Positions 27,409 through 36,236 of a DNA stretch of 54,018 bases are shown piece after piece. The DNA comes from Achromobacter sp. Bel (GTDB lineage: Bacteria; Pseudomonadota; Gammaproteobacteria; Burkholderiales; Burkholderiaceae_B). The position numbers and the translations under genes were made by a program. The stretch lies in assembly GCF_012928505.1 (NCBI RefSeq), contig NZ_JABBJN010000039.1, forward strand, positions 1 to 54,018, given 5' to 3'. The first letter of the stretch is position 1. Every line of letters begins with the position of its first letter. The notes below the pieces were generated by a model. The model saw only the letters and a list, made by a program, of their open reading frames with translations. It did not search any database and had not been told where the DNA came from.

Positions 27409-28614
27409 ATGCGCCGCGCCCCCGCCCCTTCCGCACCCGATCAACCGCCGCCCGCCCGCGCGCGCCGGTTTTCCGGGCGCCGCCTGGGCTCCGCGCTGGC
27501 CCTGGCCGGCACGCTGGCCCCCTGGGCCCTGCACGCCCAGACACCGCTGCCCGACCCCTACGATTACGACGAAACCGTTCCCGCACCCAAACGCGCCACG
27601 CCGCTGCACTGGCAGACCGTGGAACTGGGCAAGCCGGGACACCGGTACAAGATGCCGGTCTATGCTAACCGTAACCTGGCCCGGGACGACCTGCGCGATA
27701 TCAAGCAGGTGCTGATCGTCATCCATGGCGTGAAACGCGACGCCGACCGCTACTACGACACCGCCGCCGGCCTGTTGGCGCAGAACCCGGACCGCGCTCG
27801 CGACACGCTGATCCTGGCGCCCCGCTTTCCCGGATCCATCGATTCAGGATTCGGCGGCATGGCCGCGTGGCGCAAAGCCAGCTGGGAAGAAGGCGAGGAA
27901 AGCATCCAGGCCGCCGGACGCCCGCCCCCGGTCACCTCGTTCCAGGTGCTGGACGACCTGTTGCGCAGCCTGGACGACCGCAAGCGCCTGCCCACCCTGG
28001 CCCACATCGTGCTGGCCGGCCACTCCGCCGGCGGGCAGCTGGTGCAACGCTATGCCGTGCTGAACAACACGGACGGCCCCTTGCGCCGCGACGGGTTGGC
28101 GCTGCGCTACGTGATCGCCAACCCCTCGTCCTACCTGTACCTGACGAACGAGCGCCCGCGCGCGGACGGCAAAGGCTATGCGCCTTACGAGCGCGGCATC
28201 TGCCCCACCTACAACCAGTACAAGTACGGCACGGACAAGCTGCCGCCCTATGCGCGCGAAACCGACGATACGCGGCTGTTCATCCGCTATGCCGCCCGCG
28301 ACGTGACCTACCTGCTGGGCGGAGCGGACAACAACCCCGAACACCGCCTGCTGGACAAGACCTGCGGCGCCGAAGCGCAAGGCGCCACGCGGCTGGCCCG
28401 CGGCACCGCCTACGTGCAATACGAATACCAGCTAGCGGCCCGTGGCGCCAAGCCCGTGCCGCTACACCGCAACAGCTTCGAGGTCGGTGGCGTCGGGCAC
28501 GACAACAAAGGCATGTTCGGGTCCGTATGCGGCGCCCGCGCCTTGTTGGGCAGCGACGCCCAGGCCGGCGACCGGGCCGCCGCCTGCGACATCATCAAGC
28601 CGCGCGGGAAGTAG
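27409..28614 (+). CDS. Secreted alpha/beta-hydrolase-fold protein
   Basis: This 401-residue protein has an Arg-rich N-terminus, then a hydrophobic segment (LGSALALAGTLAPWALHAQ) that acts as a signal peptide. The fold is visible from VLIVIHGVKRDADRYY (beta strand and oxyanion region) and the nucleophile elbow AGHSAGG (GxSxG). A histidine near GVGHDNKGMFG probably completes the triad. Cysteines are conserved-looking in the C-terminal part. It starts 14 bp after fnr, so it may be cotranscribed, but a functional link is not evident. The substrate is unknown. Confidence 0.82.
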   Translation: MRRAPAPSAPDQPPPARARRFSGRRLGSALALAGTLAPWALHAQTPLPDPYDYDETVPAPKRATPLHWQTVELGKPGHRYKMPVYANRNLARDDLRDIKQVLIVIHGVKRDADRYYDTAAGLLAQNPDRARDTLILAPRFPGSIDSGFGGMAAWRKASWEEGEESIQAAGRPPPVTSFQVLDDLLRSLDDRKRLPTLAHIVLAGHSAGGQLVQRYAVLNNTDGPLRRDGLALRYVIANPSSYLYLTNERPRADGKGYAPYERGICPTYNQYKYGTDKLPPYARETDDTRLFIRYAARDVTYLLGGADNNPEHRLLDKTCGAEAQGATRLARGTAYVQYEYQLAARGAKPVPLHRNSFEVGGVGHDNKGMFGSVCGARALLGSDAQAGDRAAACDIIKPRGK

Positions 28615-28824
28615 CCCCGCCGAGCCTGCAGGACACCGGCGCCTCGCCGTTCCTGACGAATTCCTGAATGAAAACCGTTTGCAAGTACGTGCATTTCTGC
28701 CTGCGCAGGCGCAAGATACCCCGATGCGTGTTCCATTTCGCGGCTGGCCTTGCGATCTTGACGGGCGAGGACAAGGCGCGGTCGCGTGTCCGGCGACTCC
28801 CGACAAGCTCACCCGAGAACAGTC

Positions 28825-30126
28825 ATGACGCAATCGTATCTGGCCATGCCCGACGCCAAACGCCGCATCAAGGCGATCTTCGTCGGCTCCATGGGCAACC
28901 TGGTCGAGTGGTACGACTTTTACGCCTACACCGCCTTCGCCCTGTATTTCGCCCCCGCCTTCTTCCCCTCGCATGACCCCGTCGTCCAGCAGTTGAATGC
29001 CGCCACGCTGTTCGCGGCCGGCTTCATCGTGCGCCCGCTGGGCGGTTGGCTGTTCGGCCACATTGCCGACCGCCACGGACGGCGGATATCGCTGATGGTG
29101 TCGGTGGTGATGATGTGCGTGGGATCGCTGATCATCGCCGTCACGCCCACCTATGCGACCATCGGTTTCGCGGCGCCCGCGCTGCTGGCGCTGGCCCGCG
29201 TGATCGAGGGCCTGAGCCTGGGCGGCGAGTACGGCGCCAGCGCCACCTACCTGACCGAGATATCAGACCCCGAACACCGTGGCTTCTATTCCAGCTTCCA
29301 GTACGTCACCTTGATCGGTGGCCAGCTTTGCGCGATCCTGGTCCTGCTGCTGTTGCAGAACGTGTTCCTGACGCACGAGCAACTGGTGCAATGGGGCTGG
29401 CGCATTCCGTTCGTGATCGGCGCCATGCTGGCCATCGTCACCGCGCTGATGCGGCGCGACATGCCCGAGACCGATTCGTACAAGGAAGCCCAGAAGACCC
29501 AGCCCAAGACCAGCTCGCTGCGCGGCCTGATGAAATATCCGCGCGAAGTGGCCATCGTGGTGGGGCTGACGGCCGGCGGCACCGCGGCCTTCTACACCTT
29601 CACGACCTATATGCAGACGTTCGTGCGGCAGACCTCGGGCTTCTCGGACATCACCACCACCTACATCATCGCGGCCTCGCTGATCTTCGCATTGATCCTG
29701 CAGCCGCTGTACGGCGCGCTGTCGGACAAGATCGGGCGCAAGCCGCTCTTGATCTTCTTCGGCGTGGCAGGCGCGGCGTTGACGGTGCCGATCCTGATGA
29801 CCCTGTCGCACACTCGATCGCCTTTCATCGCGTTCCTGCTGATCTGCGGCGCGTGGGTGTTCACGGCCGGCTACACGTCAATCAACGCCGTGGTGAAGGC
29901 CGAACTGTTCCCGACCAACATCCGCGCGACCGGCGTGGCCGTGCCGTATGCGGTCACCGTATCGATCTTCGGAGGCACGGCGCCCGCCATCGCCCTGTTC
30001 TTCAAGCAGCAAGGGCACGAGGAATGGTTCTACTACTACCTGGCGGGCGTGATCTTCCTGTCCCTGCTTGTGTACGCCACCATGCGCGACACCAAGCATC
30101 AGTCGGCCATGCACCGCCACGATTGA
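28825..30126 (+). CDS. MFS transporter, metabolite:H+ symporter (KgtP/MHS) family
   Basis: This is a 12-transmembrane transporter of 433 residues. The MHS signatures are the N-terminal SMGNLVEWYDFYAY and the loop-2 motif GWLFGHIADRHGRR. GLSLGGEYGASATY follows, and the second half carries LSDKIGRKPLL. Family members take up dicarboxylates, citrate, shikimate, proline or betaine with protons. The start at 28825 fits the family better than the upstream methionine. A good terminator follows at 30146-30171, so the gene ends the transcription unit. The substrate cannot be assigned. Confidence 0.92.
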   Translation: MTQSYLAMPDAKRRIKAIFVGSMGNLVEWYDFYAYTAFALYFAPAFFPSHDPVVQQLNAATLFAAGFIVRPLGGWLFGHIADRHGRRISLMVSVVMMCVGSLIIAVTPTYATIGFAAPALLALARVIEGLSLGGEYGASATYLTEISDPEHRGFYSSFQYVTLIGGQLCAILVLLLLQNVFLTHEQLVQWGWRIPFVIGAMLAIVTALMRRDMPETDSYKEAQKTQPKTSSLRGLMKYPREVAIVVGLTAGGTAAFYTFTTYMQTFVRQTSGFSDITTTYIIAASLIFALILQPLYGALSDKIGRKPLLIFFGVAGAALTVPILMTLSHTRSPFIAFLLICGAWVFTAGYTSINAVVKAELFPTNIRATGVAVPYAVTVSIFGGTAPAIALFFKQQGHEEWFYYYLAGVIFLSLLVYATMRDTKHQSAMHRHD

Positions 30127-30145
30127 CCTAGGGAAATACCTGACG

Positions 30146-30171
30146 CTGCCGGCTTGACGCCGGCAGTTTTT
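30146..30171 (+). terminator. Rho-independent terminator after the MFS gene
   Basis: A perfect 8-bp stem, CTGCCGGC (30146-30153) and GCCGGCAG (30159-30166), encloses a TTGAC loop and is followed by five T. It separates the MFS gene from the ArsR operon that starts 20 bp further on. Confidence 0.9.
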
Positions 30172-30190
30172 CGGGCGGATACTTAACCTT

Positions 30191-30640
30191 ATGGTTAACT
30201 TAAACGACAATGCGCTGGACAGCCTTTTTTCCGCCTTGGCCGATGGCACCCGGCGGCGGGTGCTGGCCGACCTGGAACGGGGCACGGCGTCGGTCAGCGA
30301 ACTGGCCCGCCCCCACGCCATGTCGCTTCCCGCTTTCATGAAGCATCTGCGGGTGCTGGAAGCCGCCGGGCTGATCGCCCGCGCCAAGGACGGCCGCGTG
30401 GTCAGTTGCACGCTGTCGCCCGAACCGATGCGGGCGGCGTCCGACTGGCTGGCACGCTACGAGAAGTTCTGGAACGGCCAACTGGATTCGCTGGCCCGGT
30501 ACCTGTACCACGACGAGGAGATCCACCCATGCCCACCCCAACCGCCCCCGGCGACACCCCCATCGAACTCCGCCTTACCCGGCGCTTCGCCGCCCCCGTC
30601 GATCGCGTCTGGCGCGCCTGGACGGACCCCGAAGCGCTGA
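30191..30640 (+). CDS. ArsR-family transcriptional regulator with proline-rich C-terminal extension
   Basis: The first 110 residues are a standard ArsR winged HTH: FSALADGTRRRVLADL, MSLPAFMKHLRVLEAAGLI, then a wing and FWNGQLDSLARYL. No metal-site cysteine motif is present, as in the ArsR subgroup that accompanies SRPBCC genes. The frame continues another 37 residues into the SRPBCC gene, giving a Pro/Ser-rich tail that is probably a by-product of out-of-frame reading. The overlap is 112 nt. The gene would repress its own operon (SRPBCC, DUF899). Confidence 0.87.
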   Translation: MVNLNDNALDSLFSALADGTRRRVLADLERGTASVSELARPHAMSLPAFMKHLRVLEAAGLIARAKDGRVVSCTLSPEPMRAASDWLARYEKFWNGQLDSLARYLYHDEEIHPCPPQPPPATPPSNSALPGASPPPSIASGAPGRTPKR

Positions 30641-30990
30641 TGCGCTGGTTCGGCCCCGCCGGCACGCGGCAAGTGCTGGTGGCCGACACCGACGTGCGCG
30701 TGGGCGGCACCTACCAAGTGGGCTTCGTCACGGAAGACGGACAGTCGCACTACGCCAGCGGCGAATATCGCGAGGTGCGGCCGTTGCGCCGGCTGGTTTT
30801 CACCTGGGCCTGGCGCGACACCCCCGAAGAAGGGTCATTGATCACCCTTGAATTTGCTCCCTCGCAGGGCGGCACCGAACTGGCCTTCCTGCAAACCCCG
30901 TTTGTCGACCAAGCAACCCGCGACAGCCATGAGAATGGCTGGGCAGGCGCAATGGACCGGCTGGCGGACCATCTGGCAAGCGCGGCCTGA
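30529..30990 (+). CDS. SRPBCC (AHSA1-like) domain protein
   Basis: This 153-residue START/Bet v1-like protein of the AHSA1 type contains LTRRFAAPVDRVWRAWTDPE, LMRWFGPAG and the C-terminal helix HENGWAGAMDRLADHL. The fold makes a hydrophobic ligand-binding cavity. A GAGGAG site at 30515-30520 supports the ATG at 30529, even though this lies well inside the ArsR frame. ArsR-SRPBCC pairs are widespread; their ligands are mostly unknown. Confidence 0.9.
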   Translation: MPTPTAPGDTPIELRLTRRFAAPVDRVWRAWTDPEALMRWFGPAGTRQVLVADTDVRVGGTYQVGFVTEDGQSHYASGEYREVRPLRRLVFTWAWRDTPEEGSLITLEFAPSQGGTELAFLQTPFVDQATRDSHENGWAGAMDRLADHLASAA

Positions 30991-31046
30991 ACCGGCCGCT
31001 TGCCTGCCCGGGCCCCGCGAGGCCCGCCACGCAAAGGAGTCGCACG

Positions 31047-31745
31047 ATGCAAACCCCACATCCTGTCGTATCCCGCCCACAATGGGACGCTGCCCGCCAG
31101 GCCCTGCTCGACCGCGAGAAAGCCATGACCCGCGCCCAGGACGCCCTGGCCCGCGACCGCCTCGACCTGCCGTGGGTCCGGGTAGACAAGCCCTATCAAT
31201 TCCAAGGGCCGAACGGCCCCCTTGGGCTGGCCGACCTGTTCGACGGCAAACACCAACTGATCCTTTATCACTTCATGTACGGCCCGGATTGGGACGAAGG
31301 CTGCGTGGGGTGTTCGTTCCTGGCCGATCATCTGGACAGCGCCCTGATGCACTTGCGCCATCACGACGTGTCGGTGGTGGCGGTGTCGCGCGCGCCGCTG
31401 GCCAAGCTGGACGCCTTCAAGCAGCGCATGGGCTGGCGCTTCGATTGGTTTTCATCCGAGGGGTGCGACTTCAACTTCGACTTGCATGCCTCGGTGCCGC
31501 AAGCCGATGGCGGCATCGAAGAACGCTCGGGCGCCAGCGCGTTCTTTCACGACCCCGACGGCGAAATCTTCCACACCTATTCGGCCTTTGAACGCGGCGT
31601 GGAACGATTGGCGGGCGCATACAACTATCTGGATTTCGCCCCCTTGGGCCGCAACGAAACCGGCCCGCACTTCAACCTGGGCGACTGGGTCCGCCACCAT
31701 GACCGGTACGACGACGCGCCCAAGGCATGCCACGCTTGCGCCTAG
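31047..31745 (+). CDS. DUF899-family thioredoxin-like protein
   Basis: This 232-residue protein of the DUF899 family has a thioredoxin-like core. Visible motifs are DLPWVRVDKPYQFQGP, the Cys-containing loop DEGCVGCSFLADHL and FHDPDGEIFHTYSAFERG. The CxxC pair suggests redox or peroxidase-like chemistry, which is not established for the family. It lies 56 bp after the SRPBCC gene with an AAAGGAG site, and is probably in the same ArsR-controlled operon. Confidence 0.9.
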   Translation: MQTPHPVVSRPQWDAARQALLDREKAMTRAQDALARDRLDLPWVRVDKPYQFQGPNGPLGLADLFDGKHQLILYHFMYGPDWDEGCVGCSFLADHLDSALMHLRHHDVSVVAVSRAPLAKLDAFKQRMGWRFDWFSSEGCDFNFDLHASVPQADGGIEERSGASAFFHDPDGEIFHTYSAFERGVERLAGAYNYLDFAPLGRNETGPHFNLGDWVRHHDRYDDAPKACHACA

Positions 31746-31758
31746 CGGCCCGCGCGCC

Positions 31759-32160
31759 ATGGCGACGCTGTGGCTCACCTGCCTGGCAGCCATGGCGTTG
31801 GGCCTGTGGATCGACACGCGCGTGACGCCCGCGACGCTGCTGGCCAGCGAATGCGGCGCGCCGGGCGGCCTGCTGGACATGGCATGGCGGCACGGCGCCC
31901 TGATGCCCGCCAGCAGCGCCGCGATGGCCTTGGCCGCCCTGGCGCCATGGCCGGCGGGACGCATGTCCGCGCCACCGCTTGCGCAACGCCTGCTCTGCGC
32001 GTTTGCGATGGCGATCGGGATGGTGCTGGGTGCGCGGCTGGGCGTGACGGCGGCGCTGCTGCTGGGTGCATCGCCCTTTGGCGGCATGGCGTTGGGCATG
32101 GCGGCCGGCATGGCCGTGGGGCTGGTGCCGGTTGCCGTCTTCAGCGCCGCGCGCCGGTAA
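31759..32160 (+). CDS. Small integral membrane protein, unknown
   Basis: This 133-residue protein has about four predicted transmembrane helices (around ATLWLTCLAAMALGLWI, PASSAAMALAALAPW, LLCAFAMAIGMVLGARLG and GGMALGMAAGMAVGLVPVAV). I do not recognise a family. It begins 13 bp after the DUF899 gene, suggesting cotranscription. Its end overlaps the convergent ferredoxin gene by 20 bp. The start could be a little upstream because the frame is open there. Confidence 0.55.
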   Translation: MATLWLTCLAAMALGLWIDTRVTPATLLASECGAPGGLLDMAWRHGALMPASSAAMALAALAPWPAGRMSAPPLAQRLLCAFAMAIGMVLGARLGVTAALLLGASPFGGMALGMAAGMAVGLVPVAVFSAARR

Positions 32161-32482
32161 GGGGCCGCGCCACGGCCGGCGTGGCCAGCGCGGCTTCAAT
32201 CGGCGCCGCCAGCGGCGCCTGGATCTCCAGCGCCGACGTGGCGTGCGCCACGCAGGGCAGGATCCAACCCTCTTCCTTTTCGTCGCGCGACAAGCCGGGC
32301 CATTCGATGCCGTAGGCCACCGAGCCCTCAAGCATCAGGCACATGCAGGCGCGGCAGGTGCCGTTGCGGCACGAGCTTGGCAACTTGATGCCCGCAGCCT
32401 GCGCCGCCAGCAAAACGGGGGTGCCCGCCTCGGCGTCGAAACGCAGGCCGGCGGGTTGGACCAGGACCGGGAACGCGGGCAT
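32141..32482 (-). CDS. Plant-type [2Fe-2S] ferredoxin
   Basis: This 113-residue ferredoxin has the cluster motif CRNGTCRACMC (Cx4Cx2C) and the fourth ligand in WILPCVAHA, matching the plant/YfaE type. It carries a 15-20 residue C-terminal Ala/Pro tail beyond the standard fold. The start at 32482 lies one base after the Nudix stop, so the two genes are translationally linked. It would serve as a one-electron carrier; its partner oxidoreductase is not encoded nearby. Confidence 0.88.
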   Translation of the reverse strand: MPAFPVLVQPAGLRFDAEAGTPVLLAAQAAGIKLPSSCRNGTCRACMCLMLEGSVAYGIEWPGLSRDEKEEGWILPCVAHATSALEIQAPLAAPIEAALATPAVARPLTGARR

Positions 32483-32483
32483 G

Positions 32484-33074
32484 TCAGCCGGCGTTGTCCT
32501 GCCAGTCCAGCTGCCACGCGCCGGACAGCACATTCTGCATCCACAGCACGCAGGTCAGCGTCTTGGCATCGGTGACTTCGCCTTTACTGCACGCCGCCAG
32601 CAGTTCGGCGGGATCCGCGCTGATCACGTCCAGGAATTCGTCCTGATCCAGTTGGCGCGGGCCGGCGCGCAAGCCGCGCGCGAAGAAGATGTGGATGATC
32701 TCGGTGGAATAGGCGATGGCCAGATGCAAGGCACCCGCATGCGCCCACTGGTCGGCCGTATAGCCGGTTTCTTCCAGCAGTTCGCGCTTGCCGCAGACCA
32801 GCGGGTCTTCGCCCGGGTCCAGCTTGCCAGCCGGGAATTCGGTCATCACGCGCCCGATCGGATAGCGGAACTGGCGTTCCAGCAAGACGCGGCCGTCGTC
32901 CAGCAAGGGAATCACCACGACCGCACCGGGATGCACGACATATTCGCGCGTAGCCGTATTGCCATTGGGCAAGCTGACGGTATCCCGGCGAATCTTCAGG
33001 AAGCTGCCTTCATAAGGCGCTTCACTGGTCACCAGCGTTTCAACAAGATGGGTATCGGTGGTCGGGCGGGTCAT
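32484..33074 (-). CDS. Nudix hydrolase, ADP-ribose pyrophosphatase-like
   Basis: This 196-residue protein has a full Nudix box (G-x5-E-x7-REL-x-EE-x-G) within residues about 90-112, from GKLDPGEDP to RELLEETGY. The preceding segment, ERQFRYPIGRVMTEFPAGK, is typical of ADP-ribose/NudF-type enzymes, which hydrolyse ADP-ribose to AMP and ribose-5-phosphate. The ATG at 33074 gives the usual length; the longer upstream frame is shadow. It is followed immediately by the ferredoxin gene. Confidence 0.92.
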   Translation of the reverse strand: MTRPTTDTHLVETLVTSEAPYEGSFLKIRRDTVSLPNGNTATREYVVHPGAVVVIPLLDDGRVLLERQFRYPIGRVMTEFPAGKLDPGEDPLVCGKRELLEETGYTADQWAHAGALHLAIAYSTEIIHIFFARGLRAGPRQLDQDEFLDVISADPAELLAACSKGEVTDAKTLTCVLWMQNVLSGAWQLDWQDNAG

Positions 33075-33216
33075 GAGGGCGCGTGGGGGTCTCTGGGGCT
33101 CTTGGGGCAGACAGACAGGCTGGCGCGAAAGCGTCTTCAGCGAGCAGTGCAGCTTACCACCGCGGCTCGGAAGCCCGCGAAGCAGGCGGCCTGAGCGACA
33201 GGCCACCCCTGCGCGG

Positions 33217-34470
33217 TCAGTCGAACTTGCGACGGGCGTCCAGCGCCAGGCCGGCCCCAATGCTGCCGAACAGGTCGCCTTCCACGCTGCGCGCGCCCGG
33301 TACCAGCGCCGACACGGTTTCGCGCAGGCGCGGCACGCGGCTGGAACCGCCGGTGAAGAAGACCGTGTCCACATCAGCCGTGGTCACGCCGGCGTCGCGC
33401 AACAGCGCACCGACGGTGGTCTCGACCTTTTCGATCAGGCGCCCCACGCAGGCGTCGAACGACGGACGCGTCACGTCCACCCCCAGCGCCGGCGCAATGC
33501 GCGACAGGTCGATGCGGGCAGACGGCGACTCCGACAGCGCGATCTTTGCCTCTTCCACTTGCACCGCCACCCAATGGCCGGCGCGCTGCTTGACCAGGTT
33601 AAGCAGCAGGTCGATCTTGTCGCGGTCGCCGGCTTCGGCGCGGATGTAGGCGAAATGCTCGGCGGCCTTGCGGGTATAGGCCTGGTTGATGGTGTGCCAG
33701 CAAGCCAGATTGCCGTATTGCGTAGAGGGCACGTCCTTGCCGCTGCGCAACTGGCTGCCCAGCCCCAACAGGGGCATGACGTGCGCCAGGCTCAATTGCT
33801 TGTCGAAGTCCACCCCGCCGATATGCACGCCGCCGTAGGCCAGGATGTCGTCGCGGCGGTCCGCCTTGCCGGCGCGGTCCGGCCCCAGCCGGATCAGCGA
33901 GAAGTCGGACGTGCCGCCGCCGATGTCGATGACCAGCACCAGCTCTTCGCGGTCGATCTGTGATTCGTAATCGAATGCGGCGGCCAACGGCTCGAACTGG
34001 AATTCGATGTCGGTGAACCCGACGCTGCGCGCGATTTCGCCCAAGGTGTCCTGGGCGGTCTGGTCGGCGGCCGTGTTGTCATCCACGAAGAAGACCGGCC
34101 GCCCCAGCACGGCGCGCGTGAAGTCGCGACCCGCGGCCGTTTCGGCGCGCCGCTTCAATTCCGCGATGAAGCGCGTCAGCAGCACGCGGAACGGGATCGA
34201 ACGCCCCTGCACTTCTGTCGACCCGTCGATCAGCGAACTGCCCAGCAGGCTTTTCATCGAGCGCATCAGGCGCCCGTCGTAGCCGGCCAGGTAGTCGGAA
34301 ATGGCGGCGCGGCCATAGCTGACCTCGGCGTCTTCGTCATGGAAAAAAATGGCCGAAGGCAAGGTGGTCTTGCCGTCTTCCAGGGCGAGGAGCGCGCGTT
34401 GGTCGGGGCGGCTCCAGCCTACGGTGGAGTTGGACGTACCGAAGTCGACGCCGCATGCGGAGGAAATCAT
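33217..34470 (-). CDS. yegD: Hsp70-like chaperone YegD
   Basis: This 417-residue actin/Hsp70-fold ATPase lacks the substrate-binding domain of DnaK. It has the phosphate-1 motif CGVDFGTSNSTVGW, the phosphate-2 motif LVIDIGGGTSDFSL and the adenosine motif VFFTGGSSRVPRLRE. This domain plan and length match YegD. Its precise role is unsettled; a DnaK-related ATPase function is expected. It lies downstream of the permease gene on the same strand with no overlap. Confidence 0.92.
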   Translation of the reverse strand: MISSACGVDFGTSNSTVGWSRPDQRALLALEDGKTTLPSAIFFHDEDAEVSYGRAAISDYLAGYDGRLMRSMKSLLGSSLIDGSTEVQGRSIPFRVLLTRFIAELKRRAETAAGRDFTRAVLGRPVFFVDDNTAADQTAQDTLGEIARSVGFTDIEFQFEPLAAAFDYESQIDREELVLVIDIGGGTSDFSLIRLGPDRAGKADRRDDILAYGGVHIGGVDFDKQLSLAHVMPLLGLGSQLRSGKDVPSTQYGNLACWHTINQAYTRKAAEHFAYIRAEAGDRDKIDLLLNLVKQRAGHWVAVQVEEAKIALSESPSARIDLSRIAPALGVDVTRPSFDACVGRLIEKVETTVGALLRDAGVTTADVDTVFFTGGSSRVPRLRETVSALVPGARSVEGDLFGSIGAGLALDARRKFD

Positions 34471-34530
34471 GGAGAGTTCTGGGGCTTATAGCAAAACGGC
34501 GGACAAGTGTACCCGCTTCGCCGCCAGCGG

Positions 34531-35754
34531 TCAGGCCGGCGCCGGGCGCCGCAGGGCCGTCGCGGTAAACAACAGTGTGGCCGCAGCCACTGCGACCCCG
34601 CTGGCGAAACCACCCCCATAGCCGATATGGGCGGCCAACCCCGTCATCATCGACGAGGTCAGGATTTCGCCCAGGTCGCGCGCGCTTTGCACCGCCGTCA
34701 TGTCCGTGCCCGATTGCCGGCCCTGCCGGGCAAAGCGCATGGCCAACGTCATCAACGCGACCGACGCCGCGCCCGCCCCGAACGAACCCAGGCCCTGCGC
34801 CGCGAACGCCATGCCCGGCCGGACGGGCGTCCAGCCTTGGGCCTGCGCCATCCAGCCCAGCGCCGCGGCGCCGGACGCGGCAAGCCCCAGCGCCAACACC
34901 TTGCGCGCGCCCAGCTTGCCGATCAGCCAGGCGCCCCCGCCGCAACCCAGCAACACGGTCACCACGCCACCCGCCATGCCGATACGCCCGACGGCCTCCA
35001 GCTCCCAGCCCGCGTCCACCAAATACAGTTTCGACAGGCCGTAGCCTGCCACGGCCGTCATCGCGGACAAGAAGGCCGCCACCGCCAGCGCCCATGCGCC
35101 GCGGCGGCGCACAAACCCTGCCAGGGACGCGCGCTGGCGCGGCGCGGTGGATTCCTCGGCGGGAAGCGGCGTCTCGCGCCAGGTCGCGGCCATCAACAGG
35201 CTGAACGCCACGACGACCGCCAACACGGCCAGCGCGCCGCCCTGCCCGACGTAGCCCGCCATGATCAACGCACCGGGGCCGCCAAAGAAGAAGCCCACCA
35301 TCGTGCCGCCCACCTGCACGGCATTGGCGCGCGCCAGCGCCTGGCCTTCGAAACGTTCCGCCGTCAGGCCGTCGGTGGCGATGTCCTGCGTGGCGCTGGC
35401 CAACGACGCCGCCGCCATCAACCCGACGACCCAGGCGGCGGTCGCCGACGAAATGCCCAGCAACGCCACGCCGGCCATGCACGCCAGCACGATGGCCTGC
35501 ATCGGCACGATCCAGCTGCGCCGGCGGCCCGCGGACGGCCGCCAGCGGTTGTCGACCTGCGGCGCCCACAAGAACTTCAGCACCCATGGCAAGCCGACCA
35601 GCGGCAGCCAGGCCAGCGTGCCCAGGCCTGCGCCATCGCGGCGAAGCAGCGTGGGCAAGGCCTCCATCGCCACGCCCAGCGGGATGCCCTGCGAAAAATA
35701 CAAGGCGGCGATCATGACGAACATGCGCCCGTTTGCCAATCGATTCACGATCAA
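34531..35754 (-). CDS. RhtX/FptX-family MFS siderophore permease
   Basis: This is a 12-helix transporter of 407 residues. The N-terminal YFSQGIPLGVAMEALPTLLR and KFLWAPQVDNRW resemble AmpG/RhtX/FptX proteins, which move ferric siderophores across the inner membrane without an ABC system. Its start overlaps the cupin stop by 4 bp (ATGA). It forms an operon with the cupin and the TonB-dependent receptor gene upstream. It probably takes the siderophore delivered by that receptor into the cytoplasm. Confidence 0.88.
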   Translation of the reverse strand: MIVNRLANGRMFVMIAALYFSQGIPLGVAMEALPTLLRRDGAGLGTLAWLPLVGLPWVLKFLWAPQVDNRWRPSAGRRRSWIVPMQAIVLACMAGVALLGISSATAAWVVGLMAAASLASATQDIATDGLTAERFEGQALARANAVQVGGTMVGFFFGGPGALIMAGYVGQGGALAVLAVVVAFSLLMAATWRETPLPAEESTAPRQRASLAGFVRRRGAWALAVAAFLSAMTAVAGYGLSKLYLVDAGWELEAVGRIGMAGGVVTVLLGCGGGAWLIGKLGARKVLALGLAASGAAALGWMAQAQGWTPVRPGMAFAAQGLGSFGAGAASVALMTLAMRFARQGRQSGTDMTAVQSARDLGEILTSSMMTGLAAHIGYGGGFASGVAVAAATLLFTATALRRPAPA

Positions 35755-36173
35755 GGTTTCCTATTGGGGGATGCCGCCACGCGGCGGTGTTCGCTGCCGT
35801 GCCCCGGCGTCACGAACAGGACCTTTCCAGGACAGGCGACGTGCAGCCGATGCCACACGCCGCGCGGCACGACCGTGCCGCGCCGGTTGTCCAGCAGCAC
35901 GTCGGTTTCGGCGCCGTCGTCGTCCATCAGCGTCAACAGCACGCGCCCTTCCAGCACGCACAGCATCTCGTCGCCAGCGGGATGGCGCTCCCATACGTCG
36001 CCGTGCACGTCGGCATCGCTGGCCACGGCTTTGATGCCGACCAGCCAACCGTCTTCGGGCGACAGGCGACGCGGCTTGTCCACCCGGCTAAGGCCGCCGC
36101 CATGGCTCAGCGCCATGAAATGGTCCAGCCAGTCAAAGACAGCCGGTGGAGACGGCGTTTCTTCGGTATGCAT
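35751..36173 (-). CDS. Cupin-domain protein of the siderophore locus
   Basis: This 140-residue single-domain cupin shows motifs WERHPAGDEMLCVLEGRV and VPRGVWHRLHVACPGK, with the expected metal-ligand His/Glu positions. There is no signal peptide, so it is cytoplasmic. It lies between the receptor and permease genes and overlaps the permease start by 4 bp. A role in ferrisiderophore handling or iron release is only an inference from position. Confidence 0.83.
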   Translation of the reverse strand: MHTEETPSPPAVFDWLDHFMALSHGGGLSRVDKPRRLSPEDGWLVGIKAVASDADVHGDVWERHPAGDEMLCVLEGRVLLTLMDDDGAETDVLLDNRRGTVVPRGVWHRLHVACPGKVLFVTPGHGSEHRRVAASPNRKP

Positions 36174-36236
36174 GATGAAACTCCTGGAGGGGAAATGGGG
36201 CCTGGCGCGGCGTGCGCACCAGGCGGGAACAGGGGG

